A model generated the notes under the pieces. That model worked only from the letters and a program-made list of their open reading frames with translations, had not been told where the DNA came from and ran no database searches. Shown here piece after piece: positions 1 through 7,856 of a stretch of DNA of 34,907 nucleotides (positions are counted from its first letter, which is position 1; each line of letters starts with the position of its first letter). A program made the position numbers and the translations under genes. Source of the DNA: Sulfurimonas sp. (GTDB taxonomy: Bacteria > Campylobacterota > Campylobacteria > Campylobacterales > Sulfurimonadaceae); the NCBI GenBank assembly GCA_021648285.1, contig JAKITC010000018.1, positions 1 through 34,907 of the forward strand. The letters run 5' to 3'.

Positions 1-96
1 CACATGAAAAATATGATTAATTTGCATCGTGGATTGAGTAAAAGTTTGAAGCTAAATTTAGTAGATTATTATTTGGTGAATTATAAGAAAAAGTAG
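1..96 (+). CDS. C-terminal end of an unrecognised protein (partial)
   Basis: An open frame enters from the left edge and ends at TAG 94-96, giving about 31 residues ending in DYYLVNYKKK. It is basic and shows no motif I recognise. Only the end of the gene is visible, so neither its start nor its function can be stated. The next 137 bases (97-233) are AT-rich with no gene or clear terminator that I can see. The frame could also be chance. Confidence 0.35.
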   Translation, partial: HMKNMINLHRGLSKSLKLNLVDYYLVNYKKK

Positions 97-233
97 AAAA
101 GTAAGCACCCGTTTTTTTAATTAAGTCTAGATTTTAATATCAAAAAGTGTCACCCATTAAAAACTTAAATGATTTAAACAATTTTAATTTTCTTTGAAAG
201 TTCGTATTATTGGGGTTTATGAGGTGTAATAAG

Positions 234-310
234 TGGTGGGTCCTATGTGACTCGAACACATGACCACTCCGTTATGAGCGGAGGGCTCTAACCAACTGAG
301 CTAAAGACCC
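234..310 (-). tRNA. tRNA with CAU anticodon, probably tRNA-Ile2 (lysidine type), otherwise elongator Met
   Basis: On the minus strand the gene folds into a full cloverleaf: acceptor GGGTCTT pairs with AGGACCC, the D arm is standard, and the anticodon stem CTCCG/CGGAG holds loop CTCATAA (anticodon CAT). The CCA end is encoded at 236-234. The TTTAGCTCAG start, the CTCATAA loop and a variable loop ending GGTC resemble bacterial Ile2 tRNAs read by TilS, but elongator Met tRNAs can share this loop. Initiator Met is unlikely because position 1 pairs normally (G-C). The gene begins 18 bases after the RND transporter stop codon. Confidence 0.9.
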
Positions 311-327
311 ACTGTTTGTAGGGCGCA

Positions 328-333
328 ATTATA
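328..333 (-). promoter_or_regulatory. -10 element for the CAU tRNA
   Basis: Read on the minus strand this is a perfect TATAAT, 17 bases before the tRNA 5' end. It is followed by GC-rich GCGCCC, like the discriminator of stable-RNA promoters. It overlaps the stop codon of the upstream RND gene. I see no good -35. Confidence 0.5.
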
Positions 334-3300
334 GTGAATGTATCCTTATAAAATTCTGATTTTTTTCAGCATCTTTTATTTTAAAAACAACAGCGTAAAG
401 CAGTGGTACATAAATAAGGTTTAAAACAGTAGCCCAAGCGATTCCAAATCCCAAAGAAATCGCCATTGGTTGAAGTATCATAGCTTGTCCTGAAGCAAAA
501 AACATCAGTGTTGAAAGTCCTAGAACTGTAGTTAATGATGTTAACAATATAGGTCTTAGTCGTGTTTGTGCCTGTCTCATCAACTCCTCTGTATCTTTTG
601 CATTTCTGATAAAATTAACAACAATTAGTCCATCATTAACCACAACACCTGAAAGACCGACAATTCCTATCAGTCCAGGCATAGTAAGATTAATTCCCAT
701 TACCATATGTCCAAAAAAGACTCCCAATAAAACAAGCGGTATTGTACTTATAACAATAAGAGATTTTTTTATAGAGTCAAAAAGCCAAACAAGAGTAATA
801 AAAATTAGAAAAATCGCAATAAGTCCAGATTTCATCATCTCTCTTTTATTTTTATTATTCTCCTTCTCCTCTCCCTTTATATCTATTTTATACCCTTCAT
901 CTCTAAGTTTTTTAAAAGTTGGATTTAGTTTTTTCATAACTTCAGCAGATGTGAGGATTTCTTTATTTAATGAGGCGACAACAGTACGAACTTTAACCCC
1001 ATTCTCTTTTTTAAGAGCTACAAATCCCTGAGTCATTATAAATTCACAGATATCATTTAGTTTTACATATTGGTTTGTAGACGGTACCTGTACTTCTATA
1101 CTGTTTATTGAACTTAACTTTTTATTGATTGAGCTCTCTATTTTTATACGTACAAGTCCACTGTCATTGAACATTTTTCCATATTCACCTTTTAGATAAT
1201 ATGATCGAAGTTCTCTAGAAATCAGTTCCTCACTAAATCCTAACTGTTGTCCATACTCATTTACGCGAAGTTTTAGCTCTTTTTCACCCAGTGTTGCATC
1301 ATTTGATATGTTATTTACACCTTCAATGCTGCTTAATGCACTTTCAAGTTCTCTAACACCATCTCTTGTTTTCTCTTCACTTTGTCCACTTAAACTCAAC
1401 TCTATATCAGAGGCGACAACACCAGCTCCCGGAACTCTTACAACTAACTCTTCATATACTGCTTCACTGCCGCTTTTTAAGCTTCTAAATGGCTTTATTA
1501 CTCTCTCTACATCAACTGCGATATCTTTTGCTGTTCTTTGTCTTGTTAATATATCTTTATCATATTCTATTGAGAGGTATGGACTTATATACTTATCAAA
1601 ACTGTTACTTGGTGCGCGCTCATGAAGATCTATAAAAAGATGAAAAAGATGTTCTCCCGTTTCGGCTACATTTTTAGCATCAAGTTTGAAACCAATAACT
1701 GATGTTATTGAAGAGACATCATCATTTTTTATCTCTTGTAAAAGTTTTTTCTCCAGTGAAGTAACAATAGCTTCTGTATCTTCAAGTTCACTGTTAATAT
1801 TTACTTTGCCATAGACATAGATTTGTGTATTATCAAAATCTGGGAAGAGTTGAAATTTAGAATTTTTTATAAACATAAACGTTAATGCTAAAATAGATAC
1901 AACAATAACTATAAGAGAAATCCATTTTCTTCTAAAAACAAAATGTAAAATAGCATTATGCCAAGAACCAAACTTTTTCCAAATCTTCTTTGTAAAACTC
2001 TCATCGTGTGAAACTCTTAAAAAATCATGCGCATGCAGGGGTAAAAAGTAAAATGCTTCAAATAAAGAAGAGAGAAGAAGAACAGTAATCATTATAGGAA
2101 TTATCTTTATAAACATTCCCATTTCACCCGTTAGTAAAAGCATTGGCAAAAATGCAAAAATAGTTGTCAGGGTAGCCGTTAAAACTGCAGGAAACATTTC
2201 ACTTGCTCCGACTATGGCAGCTTCTCTCCTGTCCATCCCCTCTTCTAAATGCCTATATATGTTTTCAGATACGACGATTGCCTCATCAACAAGCATTCCG
2301 AGGGCTATCAAAGCGCCAAGAAGTGAGAGCATATTCAGACTGTCACCCATAATCTCGGTTGCAATAAGTCCCATCATAAAACTAACAGGGATACCAATAG
2401 CGACAACCATTGCGATTCCACGATTTATAAAGATCAACATCGCAATAAATACAAGCATAAGACCAAAAGCAATATTTGCAAAAACTGTATTTAGACGGTT
2501 TTTAATCCAGATAGATGTATCTGTATATATTTCATACTGAAGTTCAGGGTGTTGTTTTGAACTATCTTTTAAAAGTTCCCTTATCTGTTTCACCAATTCT
2601 ATAGCATTGCCATCTTTTGATTTTGCTATATTTATAGACACATTTCTTATTCCATTATAGTGTGAGAGTTCAGACTCATCACTAAGTTCAAATGAGACAT
2701 TTGCTATATCACCGATACGCACCCTGAAATCTCCAACACTGATAATCGTACTTTCAATATTTTCTTTAGTTTTTTCTCCATTATATGTGGAGATATAGAG
2801 ATGAGACCCTCTCTCCCTTATCGCTCCGATGGGAAATATGGAACTTATATTTTTCAACGAGGCTACTGCTAATGCCGGCTGAAGACCAAAAGCCAGAAGT
2901 TTTTGCTCATTTATTCTTATAACTAACTCATCTTCAGCATCACCGCGAATAGTTATTTCACTCAAATCTTTAAAATTGCTAAGTTTACTTTTTAACTCTT
3001 CTGCTCGCTCGAGCAGCTCTTTTTTGGTTTTATCACCAGCTAAAGCAATAAGAACAAGTGGAAAACTGTGTAGTTTTACTTTTGCAACTGGTTCAGCCAT
3101 ATCTGCAGGCAAATCTTTTTTAACACTACTTAATATGTCTTTAACATCATTCAGTGCACTTATATTATTTGACCCTGGTTTTATATCTGCAAATATTATA
3201 AAAGAACCATTTTTTATAGTACTTTTTATAGTATCTAGTTCATCAATATTTTTTAAATCATCTTCTATGGTCTGTACAACCATCTTATCAAGCACATCTG

Positions 3301-3472
3301 CAGAAGTACCGGAGTATCCACCAGATATAGTCACTTTATCCATGCTCATTGGAGGGAATATCTCTTTTGGGATATTTAGATATGCAAAAATAGACAGTAT
3401 GATAATAAAACTAAGAAAAATATGATTTAAAAGTGGTTTATCTATTGCAAATTCTAAAAAACGGCGAATCAT
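329..3472 (-). CDS. RND-superfamily efflux transporter permease (HAE1-like)
   Basis: The 1047-residue product matches the usual RND length and layout: TM1 at about 14-33, a large periplasmic loop, a TM block at about 330-480, a second periplasmic loop, and a final TM block at about 880-1030. TM4 carries GMLVDEAIVVSEN, with Asp396 and Glu397 where drug pumps usually have two Asp. TM10 has GVVVNDGLIV with no Lys at the expected relay site. The family expels substrates using the proton gradient, normally with a periplasmic adaptor and an outer-membrane channel, but neither is encoded here. The gene lies 9 bases after the FtsL-like gene on the same strand, so it may be cotranscribed with rsmH. 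Substrate unknown. Confidence 0.9.
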   Translation of the reverse strand: MIRRFLEFAIDKPLLNHIFLSFIIILSIFAYLNIPKEIFPPMSMDKVTISGGYSGTSADVLDKMVVQTIEDDLKNIDELDTIKSTIKNGSFIIFADIKPGSNNISALNDVKDILSSVKKDLPADMAEPVAKVKLHSFPLVLIALAGDKTKKELLERAEELKSKLSNFKDLSEITIRGDAEDELVIRINEQKLLAFGLQPALAVASLKNISSIFPIGAIRERGSHLYISTYNGEKTKENIESTIISVGDFRVRIGDIANVSFELSDESELSHYNGIRNVSINIAKSKDGNAIELVKQIRELLKDSSKQHPELQYEIYTDTSIWIKNRLNTVFANIAFGLMLVFIAMLIFINRGIAMVVAIGIPVSFMMGLIATEIMGDSLNMLSLLGALIALGMLVDEAIVVSENIYRHLEEGMDRREAAIVGASEMFPAVLTATLTTIFAFLPMLLLTGEMGMFIKIIPIMITVLLLSSLFEAFYFLPLHAHDFLRVSHDESFTKKIWKKFGSWHNAILHFVFRRKWISLIVIVVSILALTFMFIKNSKFQLFPDFDNTQIYVYGKVNINSELEDTEAIVTSLEKKLLQEIKNDDVSSITSVIGFKLDAKNVAETGEHLFHLFIDLHERAPSNSFDKYISPYLSIEYDKDILTRQRTAKDIAVDVERVIKPFRSLKSGSEAVYEELVVRVPGAGVVASDIELSLSGQSEEKTRDGVRELESALSSIEGVNNISNDATLGEKELKLRVNEYGQQLGFSEELISRELRSYYLKGEYGKMFNDSGLVRIKIESSINKKLSSINSIEVQVPSTNQYVKLNDICEFIMTQGFVALKKENGVKVRTVVASLNKEILTSAEVMKKLNPTFKKLRDEGYKIDIKGEEKENNKNKREMMKSGLIAIFLIFITLVWLFDSIKKSLIVISTIPLVLLGVFFGHMVMGINLTMPGLIGIVGLSGVVVNDGLIVVNFIRNAKDTEELMRQAQTRLRPILLTSLTTVLGLSTLMFFASGQAMILQPMAISLGFGIAWATVLNLIYVPLLYAVVFKIKDAEKNQNFIRIHSL

Positions 3473-3481
3473 AATCTCTCT

Positions 3482-3760
3482 TTAAAAAAGTGTATCAAGT
3501 ATTTGGTTTTTATACCGTATAGACTCTACAGAACTACTGATTAATCTATTTTCTTCTTTTAAGGTATCATATTCACCTTTTAACTTTGAGATATCTCTGC
3601 TCATAAAATATATCTGCTGTTGAATATATATCTTTGGAAAAAGCACAACTATTACCAATAATACGGACAACAAAACATATATTAGATGATTAACATCCAG
3701 CATCTTTTTTGGGTTAATAACCGAATCGACTTCATCTAATAAATCTAATTTATCACTCAT
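3482..3760 (-). CDS. FtsL-like small single-pass membrane protein
   Basis: The 92-residue protein has a charged cytoplasmic N-terminus (about 1-22), one hydrophobic segment (about 24-43) and a short coiled coil with Leu/Ile spacing (about 45-85). That is the layout of FtsL/FtsB divisome proteins. Its start ATG overlaps the rsmH stop by one base (TAATG), implying translational coupling. Gene order rsmH-ftsL is typical of division clusters. FtsL is poorly conserved in sequence, so the call rests on topology and position. As I recall, Campylobacter has a similar small membrane protein gene after its rsmH homologue. Confidence 0.65.
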   Translation of the reverse strand: MSDKLDLLDEVDSVINPKKMLDVNHLIYVLLSVLLVIVVLFPKIYIQQQIYFMSRDISKLKGEYDTLKEENRLISSSVESIRYKNQILDTLF

Positions 3761-4686
3761 TATCTTTTACCCATTTTAAATATTCTCATCTTGGCACTTC
3801 TGCTTCTAACATTTTCTTTTAACTCATCATCTTTAGCCATTATAGGCTTTTTTGTTAAAACTTTTCCTAGTGAATGATTATTTTGACATCTACATCGCAT
3901 TGCCTCATCCGGACAGATGCAACTCTTCTTCCATTTATTAAAACCATTTTTCACTATTCTGTCTTCCAAAGAGTGAAAGGATATTATCGCCACTTTGGCA
4001 TCAGGAAACTTAGCCTCCTCTATGCTGTGAAGAAGTGATTTTAACTCACCTAGCTCATCATTTACCTCTATGCGGATAGCTTGCATAAGCAGCGTTGCCG
4101 GATGAATCTTTTTACCTTGTGGCATCATAGGTTTAAGAGCATCACTTAACTCTTTTGCGGAACTAAATGGACGATTATTGACAATAAATGATGCTATCTT
4201 TTTATAATTTCTAAGTTCACCATACTCATAAAGTAATTTTTCCAACTCAACTGATGAATATTCATTAACAACTTCATTTGCACTCAGAGCGGCATCTTTA
4301 TCCATCCTCATATCAAGGTTGCCACTCTCGTATGAAAAACCTCTATCTTTTTGATCAAGCTGAAGTGATGACACCCCTATATCTGCAAGAACACCTTTGA
4401 TATTTTGAATATCATATTCTTTAATTATCTCTTTGATAACAGATGAGAAACGACCCTTTTTTATTATTACTCTGTCTCCATATTCTTTCAACCTCTTAGT
4501 AGAAAAATCAATAGCAGTCTGGTCTTGATCGATTCCGATAAGTCTGATATGTGGATTTGCCTCAAGTATCATAGATGAATGTCCACCGTATCCAAGTGTA
4601 CAATCAATTATAATTCCATCTTCAATATCGATAAAAGCTTCCAAGACTTGTGTGTACAGAACTGGAATATGTAGAATATTTTGCAT
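3760..4686 (-). CDS. rsmH: 16S rRNA (cytosine(1402)-N(4))-methyltransferase RsmH
   Basis: The 308-residue protein shows the MraW/RsmH signatures: HIPVLYTQVLEA at the start, the SAM-binding segment DCTLGYGGHS (about 28-37), ADIGVSSLQLD (about 106-116), HPATLLMQAIRIEVNDEL and ISFHSLEDRIVK. The enzyme methylates N4 of C1402 in the decoding centre of 16S rRNA. It is first in a minus-strand run with the FtsL-like gene (one-base overlap). The start is clear because the family motif begins a few residues after Met1. The divergent gene begins 91 bases away and the shared AT-rich gap must hold both promoters. Confidence 0.97.
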   Translation of the reverse strand: MQNILHIPVLYTQVLEAFIDIEDGIIIDCTLGYGGHSSMILEANPHIRLIGIDQDQTAIDFSTKRLKEYGDRVIIKKGRFSSVIKEIIKEYDIQNIKGVLADIGVSSLQLDQKDRGFSYESGNLDMRMDKDAALSANEVVNEYSSVELEKLLYEYGELRNYKKIASFIVNNRPFSSAKELSDALKPMMPQGKKIHPATLLMQAIRIEVNDELGELKSLLHSIEEAKFPDAKVAIISFHSLEDRIVKNGFNKWKKSCICPDEAMRCRCQNNHSLGKVLTKKPIMAKDDELKENVRSRSAKMRIFKMGKR

Positions 4687-4777
4687 ATATGGCCTAGTGA
4701 TATTTTTATTATATTATACATGAACTTTGTTAAGTTTAATTTTTATTACAGTATTATAAAGAAAAAAAAGAAAAAAT

Positions 4778-5836
4778 ATGCAAACAATTATTAGTGAATA
4801 CTTCATGGAACTTGTGGCTGGAATTTCTATTATAGCTTTATTGTTGCTGTACTCTTTAGTAAAAGTATCCAAAAAAAATGTAGATGCAGAACCGGAAGAA
4901 GTAAATTTAGAGACTCCGAGTGAATCTAAACAAAGTTCAGAAGTCCAAACATCAACTACTACACAAATAGAGCCAAAAGAAGAATTACAACCTCAAAATG
5001 AACCATATCCTCCCGTCACATCACAGAGAGTAAAAAGAGAAGTAGTACCCCATGATAGAATAAAAAAAGATGATTTTTCTATATTCAATAATGTAAGGAT
5101 TTTAATTGCCGAAGATAATGTTATCAACCAAAAGATTATAACCAGTCTCTTGGCAGATTCCGGAATATACATTGCAATAGCGAATAATGGACAAGAGTGT
5201 CTTGATATTTTAAAAGATGACAGTAATTTTTCTATTATATTCATGGATGCACATATGCCAATAATAGATGGTTTTCAAGCTACAAGATTAATTAGACAAA
5301 ATCCAGAGTATGATCACTTGCCTATTGTTGCGCTTAGTGGAGATACAGCAGCAGATGACATTAGAAACATGTTAAATGTTGGTATGGAAGCACATCTTGA
5401 AAAACCACTGAGAATGAATCCTTTTTATGACATGATTTACATGTACACCACAGGTGATGAGAACAAAGAAAATTCTATACAACCCAACAATCATATATCA
5501 GAAGAGTTTGACAGCGACAAGGGATTGAATATATGCGGGGGAGACAAAGAGTTCTATTTGGAAATACTAAATGATTTTATATCTAAATATGCTGACTCTG
5601 CAGATAATCTTCAAAAGCATCTAAACAGTACAAACTCCATAGATGCTGACAAGATGCTCTTAGATATTTCTGGTGTTGCTGCAAATATTGGCGCTGACAA
5701 TTTACATACATTGTCCTTAGCTTTAAAAGACAGTATTGCAAATCCAACAGACTTGAAATATATAAGTGACTTGAAAGAGTATAAAAGATCTTTAATTAAA
5801 GTTTGCGAAGCTATTAATAATTATATAACTCCCTAA
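4778..5836 (+). CDS. Membrane-anchored response regulator with REC and degenerate HPt-like domains
   Basis: The 352-residue protein starts with one TM helix (about 10-30) and a Pro/Glu-rich linker (about 35-95). A receiver domain follows (about 106-225) with the full active site: Glu112/Asp113, phosphoacceptor Asp157 in FMDAHMP, Ser187 and Lys209. The C-terminal part (about 245-350) resembles HPt domains (GLNICGGDKEFYLEIL; GVAANIGA), but the segment that should read H-x-L-K-G is LDISG, so the expected His is Leu295 and the Lys is Ser298. It cannot act as a standard phosphotransfer domain. No DNA-binding domain or kinase gene is adjacent, so output is probably by protein contact at the membrane. 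Confidence 0.85.
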   Translation: MQTIISEYFMELVAGISIIALLLLYSLVKVSKKNVDAEPEEVNLETPSESKQSSEVQTSTTTQIEPKEELQPQNEPYPPVTSQRVKREVVPHDRIKKDDFSIFNNVRILIAEDNVINQKIITSLLADSGIYIAIANNGQECLDILKDDSNFSIIFMDAHMPIIDGFQATRLIRQNPEYDHLPIVALSGDTAADDIRNMLNVGMEAHLEKPLRMNPFYDMIYMYTTGDENKENSIQPNNHISEEFDSDKGLNICGGDKEFYLEILNDFISKYADSADNLQKHLNSTNSIDADKMLLDISGVAANIGADNLHTLSLALKDSIANPTDLKYISDLKEYKRSLIKVCEAINNYITP

Positions 5837-5844
5837 AATCTGGA

Positions 5845-6153
5845 TCATCCGCCACCTAAAGCTTTTTTAACATGCGCTTCAGCCATGGTTACATTCCACT
5901 CTGGTTCCCATACTAACTCAATCTCAACCTCTTTTATATTAGCCATCTTTTGAACTGCCTCTTTTACCCACTGCTGAATCAGTTGATGCATCGGGCATGC
6001 TTTTGTTGAGAGAGTCATTGTGACATGTGCATTTCCGTCTGCATCACATGTAGCATCATAAATAAGCCCCATCTCAACAAGATTAAAACCTACTTCAGGG
6101 TCAATAACATTTGATATCGCTAAAAAAAGTTCTTCTTTTGAATACATTTTCAA
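5845..6153 (-). CDS. MIP18/DUF59-family iron-sulfur assembly protein (SufT/PaaD-like)
   Basis: The 102-residue protein is a single MIP18 domain: VIDPEVGFNLVEMGLIYD (about 16-33), a central strand region VTMTLSTKACPMH with conserved Cys, and the terminal WEPEWNV. Members help deliver or mature Fe-S clusters, often alongside a client operon. It is the last gene of a three-gene minus-strand unit, 4 bases after the membrane-protein gene, with a good ribosome site (AAGGA). Its operon sits behind an FNR-type box, so its job is probably metal-centre assembly under low oxygen or nitrosative conditions. The client is unknown. Confidence 0.85.
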   Translation of the reverse strand: MKMYSKEELFLAISNVIDPEVGFNLVEMGLIYDATCDADGNAHVTMTLSTKACPMHQLIQQWVKEAVQKMANIKEVEIELVWEPEWNVTMAEAHVKKALGGG

Positions 6154-6157
6154 TTCC

Positions 6158-7399
6158 TTAATTTAATTTATAATTTATCATATACATAACACTTCTTATT
6201 AATGCAACAGCACCAAAGACTAAAAAAGATGCACCAGCCTTAATAAGTGTATCGTTTTGCAATAAAATAGCTACACATACGACTATAACACCTATCGCGC
6301 AAAACAGAAACTGGGCTGATGAACTTTTTGGCGGAAGCATATCTGCGAGCATTGGAACTTTTTGCTTTCCGACAAGAGGAGCAAATCTCTCAAACCATAC
6401 AAGAAATGGAACTATTTTATACACATGTCCAGTTACCGCAAAACCAAAAAAACCAAAAAATATCAACCATCCAGCACTTAAAAGCAGTGGTTCATAACCT
6501 ATGGCTAAATAAGATATCCCAAAAATCAAAGATACCAGCATAGAAAAATATGAAAACATAAGTGACATTGCGTAAATATCAATCTCTTTTCTAGCTCTTG
6601 TCCTATAGATAGTTTGCACAAGATAAAAATAGATAAGAAGTGATAAAATTGCTAAAGTATAACCCAAATATTCTAAAATAGTAAAATCAATAAACGATGA
6701 CGTCACCACAAGTACTACAGCTATACTCATCATACTCATTGCAATCTCTAGTGGTTTTTTTGAAAAACCATGTGATAACCCAAACATTGGAAGCAAAACA
6801 ATAGAGAGTCCCATCAGTGTTATTATTATATATCCGCCAATTACTAAAAACACATGACTTCTAAGTAGTGCATTTACGTCTACTTCTATTGTCCCTGCAT
6901 ATCCCAAAGCCATTACAAGACCGAAAATAATTCCAAAAAATAGAAATATATTTGATATTAATATACTGGTAATAACGAGATTAAATTTTGCTACTTTTTT
7001 AATGGTTAAAAATATCTCCATGACAAAAATCATCATAGCAATTAAAACAATAACACCGCCATAAGGGAGAAGTGCAGCAGAATTTAAAAATCCAACTACC
7101 ATTAACGCTGTGCCAATTCCAAGGAGTGGCCATATCGCGTAAAAAAGCTCAACCCAAAAATGCCCTACTTCTAAAACTACTGGAACTAACTGTGCCATAG
7201 CACCAAATATTGTCATCATAACAAAGCCAAGTAAAAAAAGATGAACAAAAGCTAATACTTTTGGATCTAGAAGTGATATATTTTCAGCAGAAAAAAAGAA
7301 TAAGAATATTGTAGCAAATAGATAAAACAAACTCCCCAGTATGAAAAAAGGAGATATTAGTTTAAATGGCGGTGCAAAATCTTGCGATACTGAAAACAT
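6158..7399 (-). CDS. Polytopic membrane protein with conserved TM histidines (heme-copper oxidase subunit I / NnrS-like)
   Basis: The 413-residue protein is almost all hydrophobic, about 12 TM helices. Histidines fall in or next to membrane segments: His53 in VHLFLLGF, His182 in RSHVFLVIGGY and His325 in GHVYKIVPFLVWFERF. The size and TM histidines recall NnrS and the heme-copper oxidase subunit I fold, but I cannot identify the family exactly and do not see a catalytic CuB site. It is flanked in one operon by a DUF2249-like protein (8 bases before) and a MIP18 protein (4 bases after), both tied to sulfur or metal-centre chemistry. A role in respiratory or NO-related metabolism is inference. 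Confidence 0.7.
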   Translation of the reverse strand: MFSVSQDFAPPFKLISPFFILGSLFYLFATIFLFFFSAENISLLDPKVLAFVHLFLLGFVMMTIFGAMAQLVPVVLEVGHFWVELFYAIWPLLGIGTALMVVGFLNSAALLPYGGVIVLIAMMIFVMEIFLTIKKVAKFNLVITSILISNIFLFFGIIFGLVMALGYAGTIEVDVNALLRSHVFLVIGGYIIITLMGLSIVLLPMFGLSHGFSKKPLEIAMSMMSIAVVLVVTSSFIDFTILEYLGYTLAILSLLIYFYLVQTIYRTRARKEIDIYAMSLMFSYFSMLVSLIFGISYLAIGYEPLLLSAGWLIFFGFFGFAVTGHVYKIVPFLVWFERFAPLVGKQKVPMLADMLPPKSSSAQFLFCAIGVIVVCVAILLQNDTLIKAGASFLVFGAVALIRSVMYMINYKLN

Positions 7400-7407
7400 C
7401 TAACTAT

Positions 7408-7752
7408 CTAATGACAAGTATTTTGGTTTAAATCTGTATTTGCGACTGAAGAATCATTACTAGAAAATGTAACTTTTACCAAACCACCCTCAGCAGCCTC
7501 TGCCTCGTGAGAAATATCATCTCCAAGCTTTGAAAAAAGTCCGCCTGGAGTTTTGTGGTTAATCATAACCAGTTTTGAATCTGTTCCCTTGATAAGCTTT
7601 AATCCGCTCATAGCATTAACCATTGGTTCTGGTGGACCACATTTTGATGTATCAAAATAGTAAGTACTTTGCCCATCTTCATCTAGTTTAAAAAAATCTA
7701 CTGTTGCTCCGGCAACTTCAATTTTATTTGCTTGAGTTGGAATTAGAGACAT
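7408..7752 (-). CDS. DUF2249/TusA-like small protein
   Basis: The 114-residue protein contains CGPPEPMVNAMSGLKLI followed by a strand (SKLVMINHKTPGGLF). This matches the pattern of DUF2249 and TusA-like sulfur-carrier folds, in which a (C/L)xPPEP motif starts a helix. Cys is retained at the motif. An in-frame TTG at 7758 also opens the frame, but AGGA lies six bases before the ATG at 7752 and touches the TTG, so I use the ATG. It is the first gene of the FNR-box operon. Function is inferred from family resemblance only. Confidence 0.7.
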   Translation of the reverse strand: MSLIPTQANKIEVAGATVDFFKLDEDGQSTYYFDTSKCGPPEPMVNAMSGLKLIKGTDSKLVMINHKTPGGLFSKLGDDISHEAEAAEGGLVKVTFSSNDSSVANTDLNQNTCH

Positions 7753-7781
7753 AAACAATCCTTTTTGTAATTATAAAATCA

Positions 7782-7787
7782 ATTATA
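7782..7787 (-). promoter_or_regulatory. -10 element of the DUF2249 operon
   Basis: Minus-strand TATAAT about 30 bases before the DUF2249-like start codon. A start site about 7 bases downstream (near 7775) puts the centre of the FNR-type box at about -41.5. Confidence 0.6.
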
Positions 7788-7808
7788 TTCAATCTTTCCA
7801 CATGTAGT

Positions 7809-7824
7809 GTTGATATGTATCAAC
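7809..7824. promoter_or_regulatory. FNR/CRP-family (FNR/NNR-type) binding site
   Basis: The sequence GTTGATATGTATCAAC contains the exact FNR-type consensus TTGAT-N4-ATCAA (7810-7823), with one further symmetric pair outside. It lies in the 98-base gap between proA (same strand, upstream) and the DUF2249-like gene, 58 bases from that start codon to the box centre. Its spacing from the -10 fits class II activation. Which regulator binds cannot be read from sequence; FNR, NNR/DNR and other Crp-Fnr proteins share this motif. Confidence 0.75.
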
Positions 7825-7856
7825 AAATATACAATATTGTCAAATCTTTGTCAATG

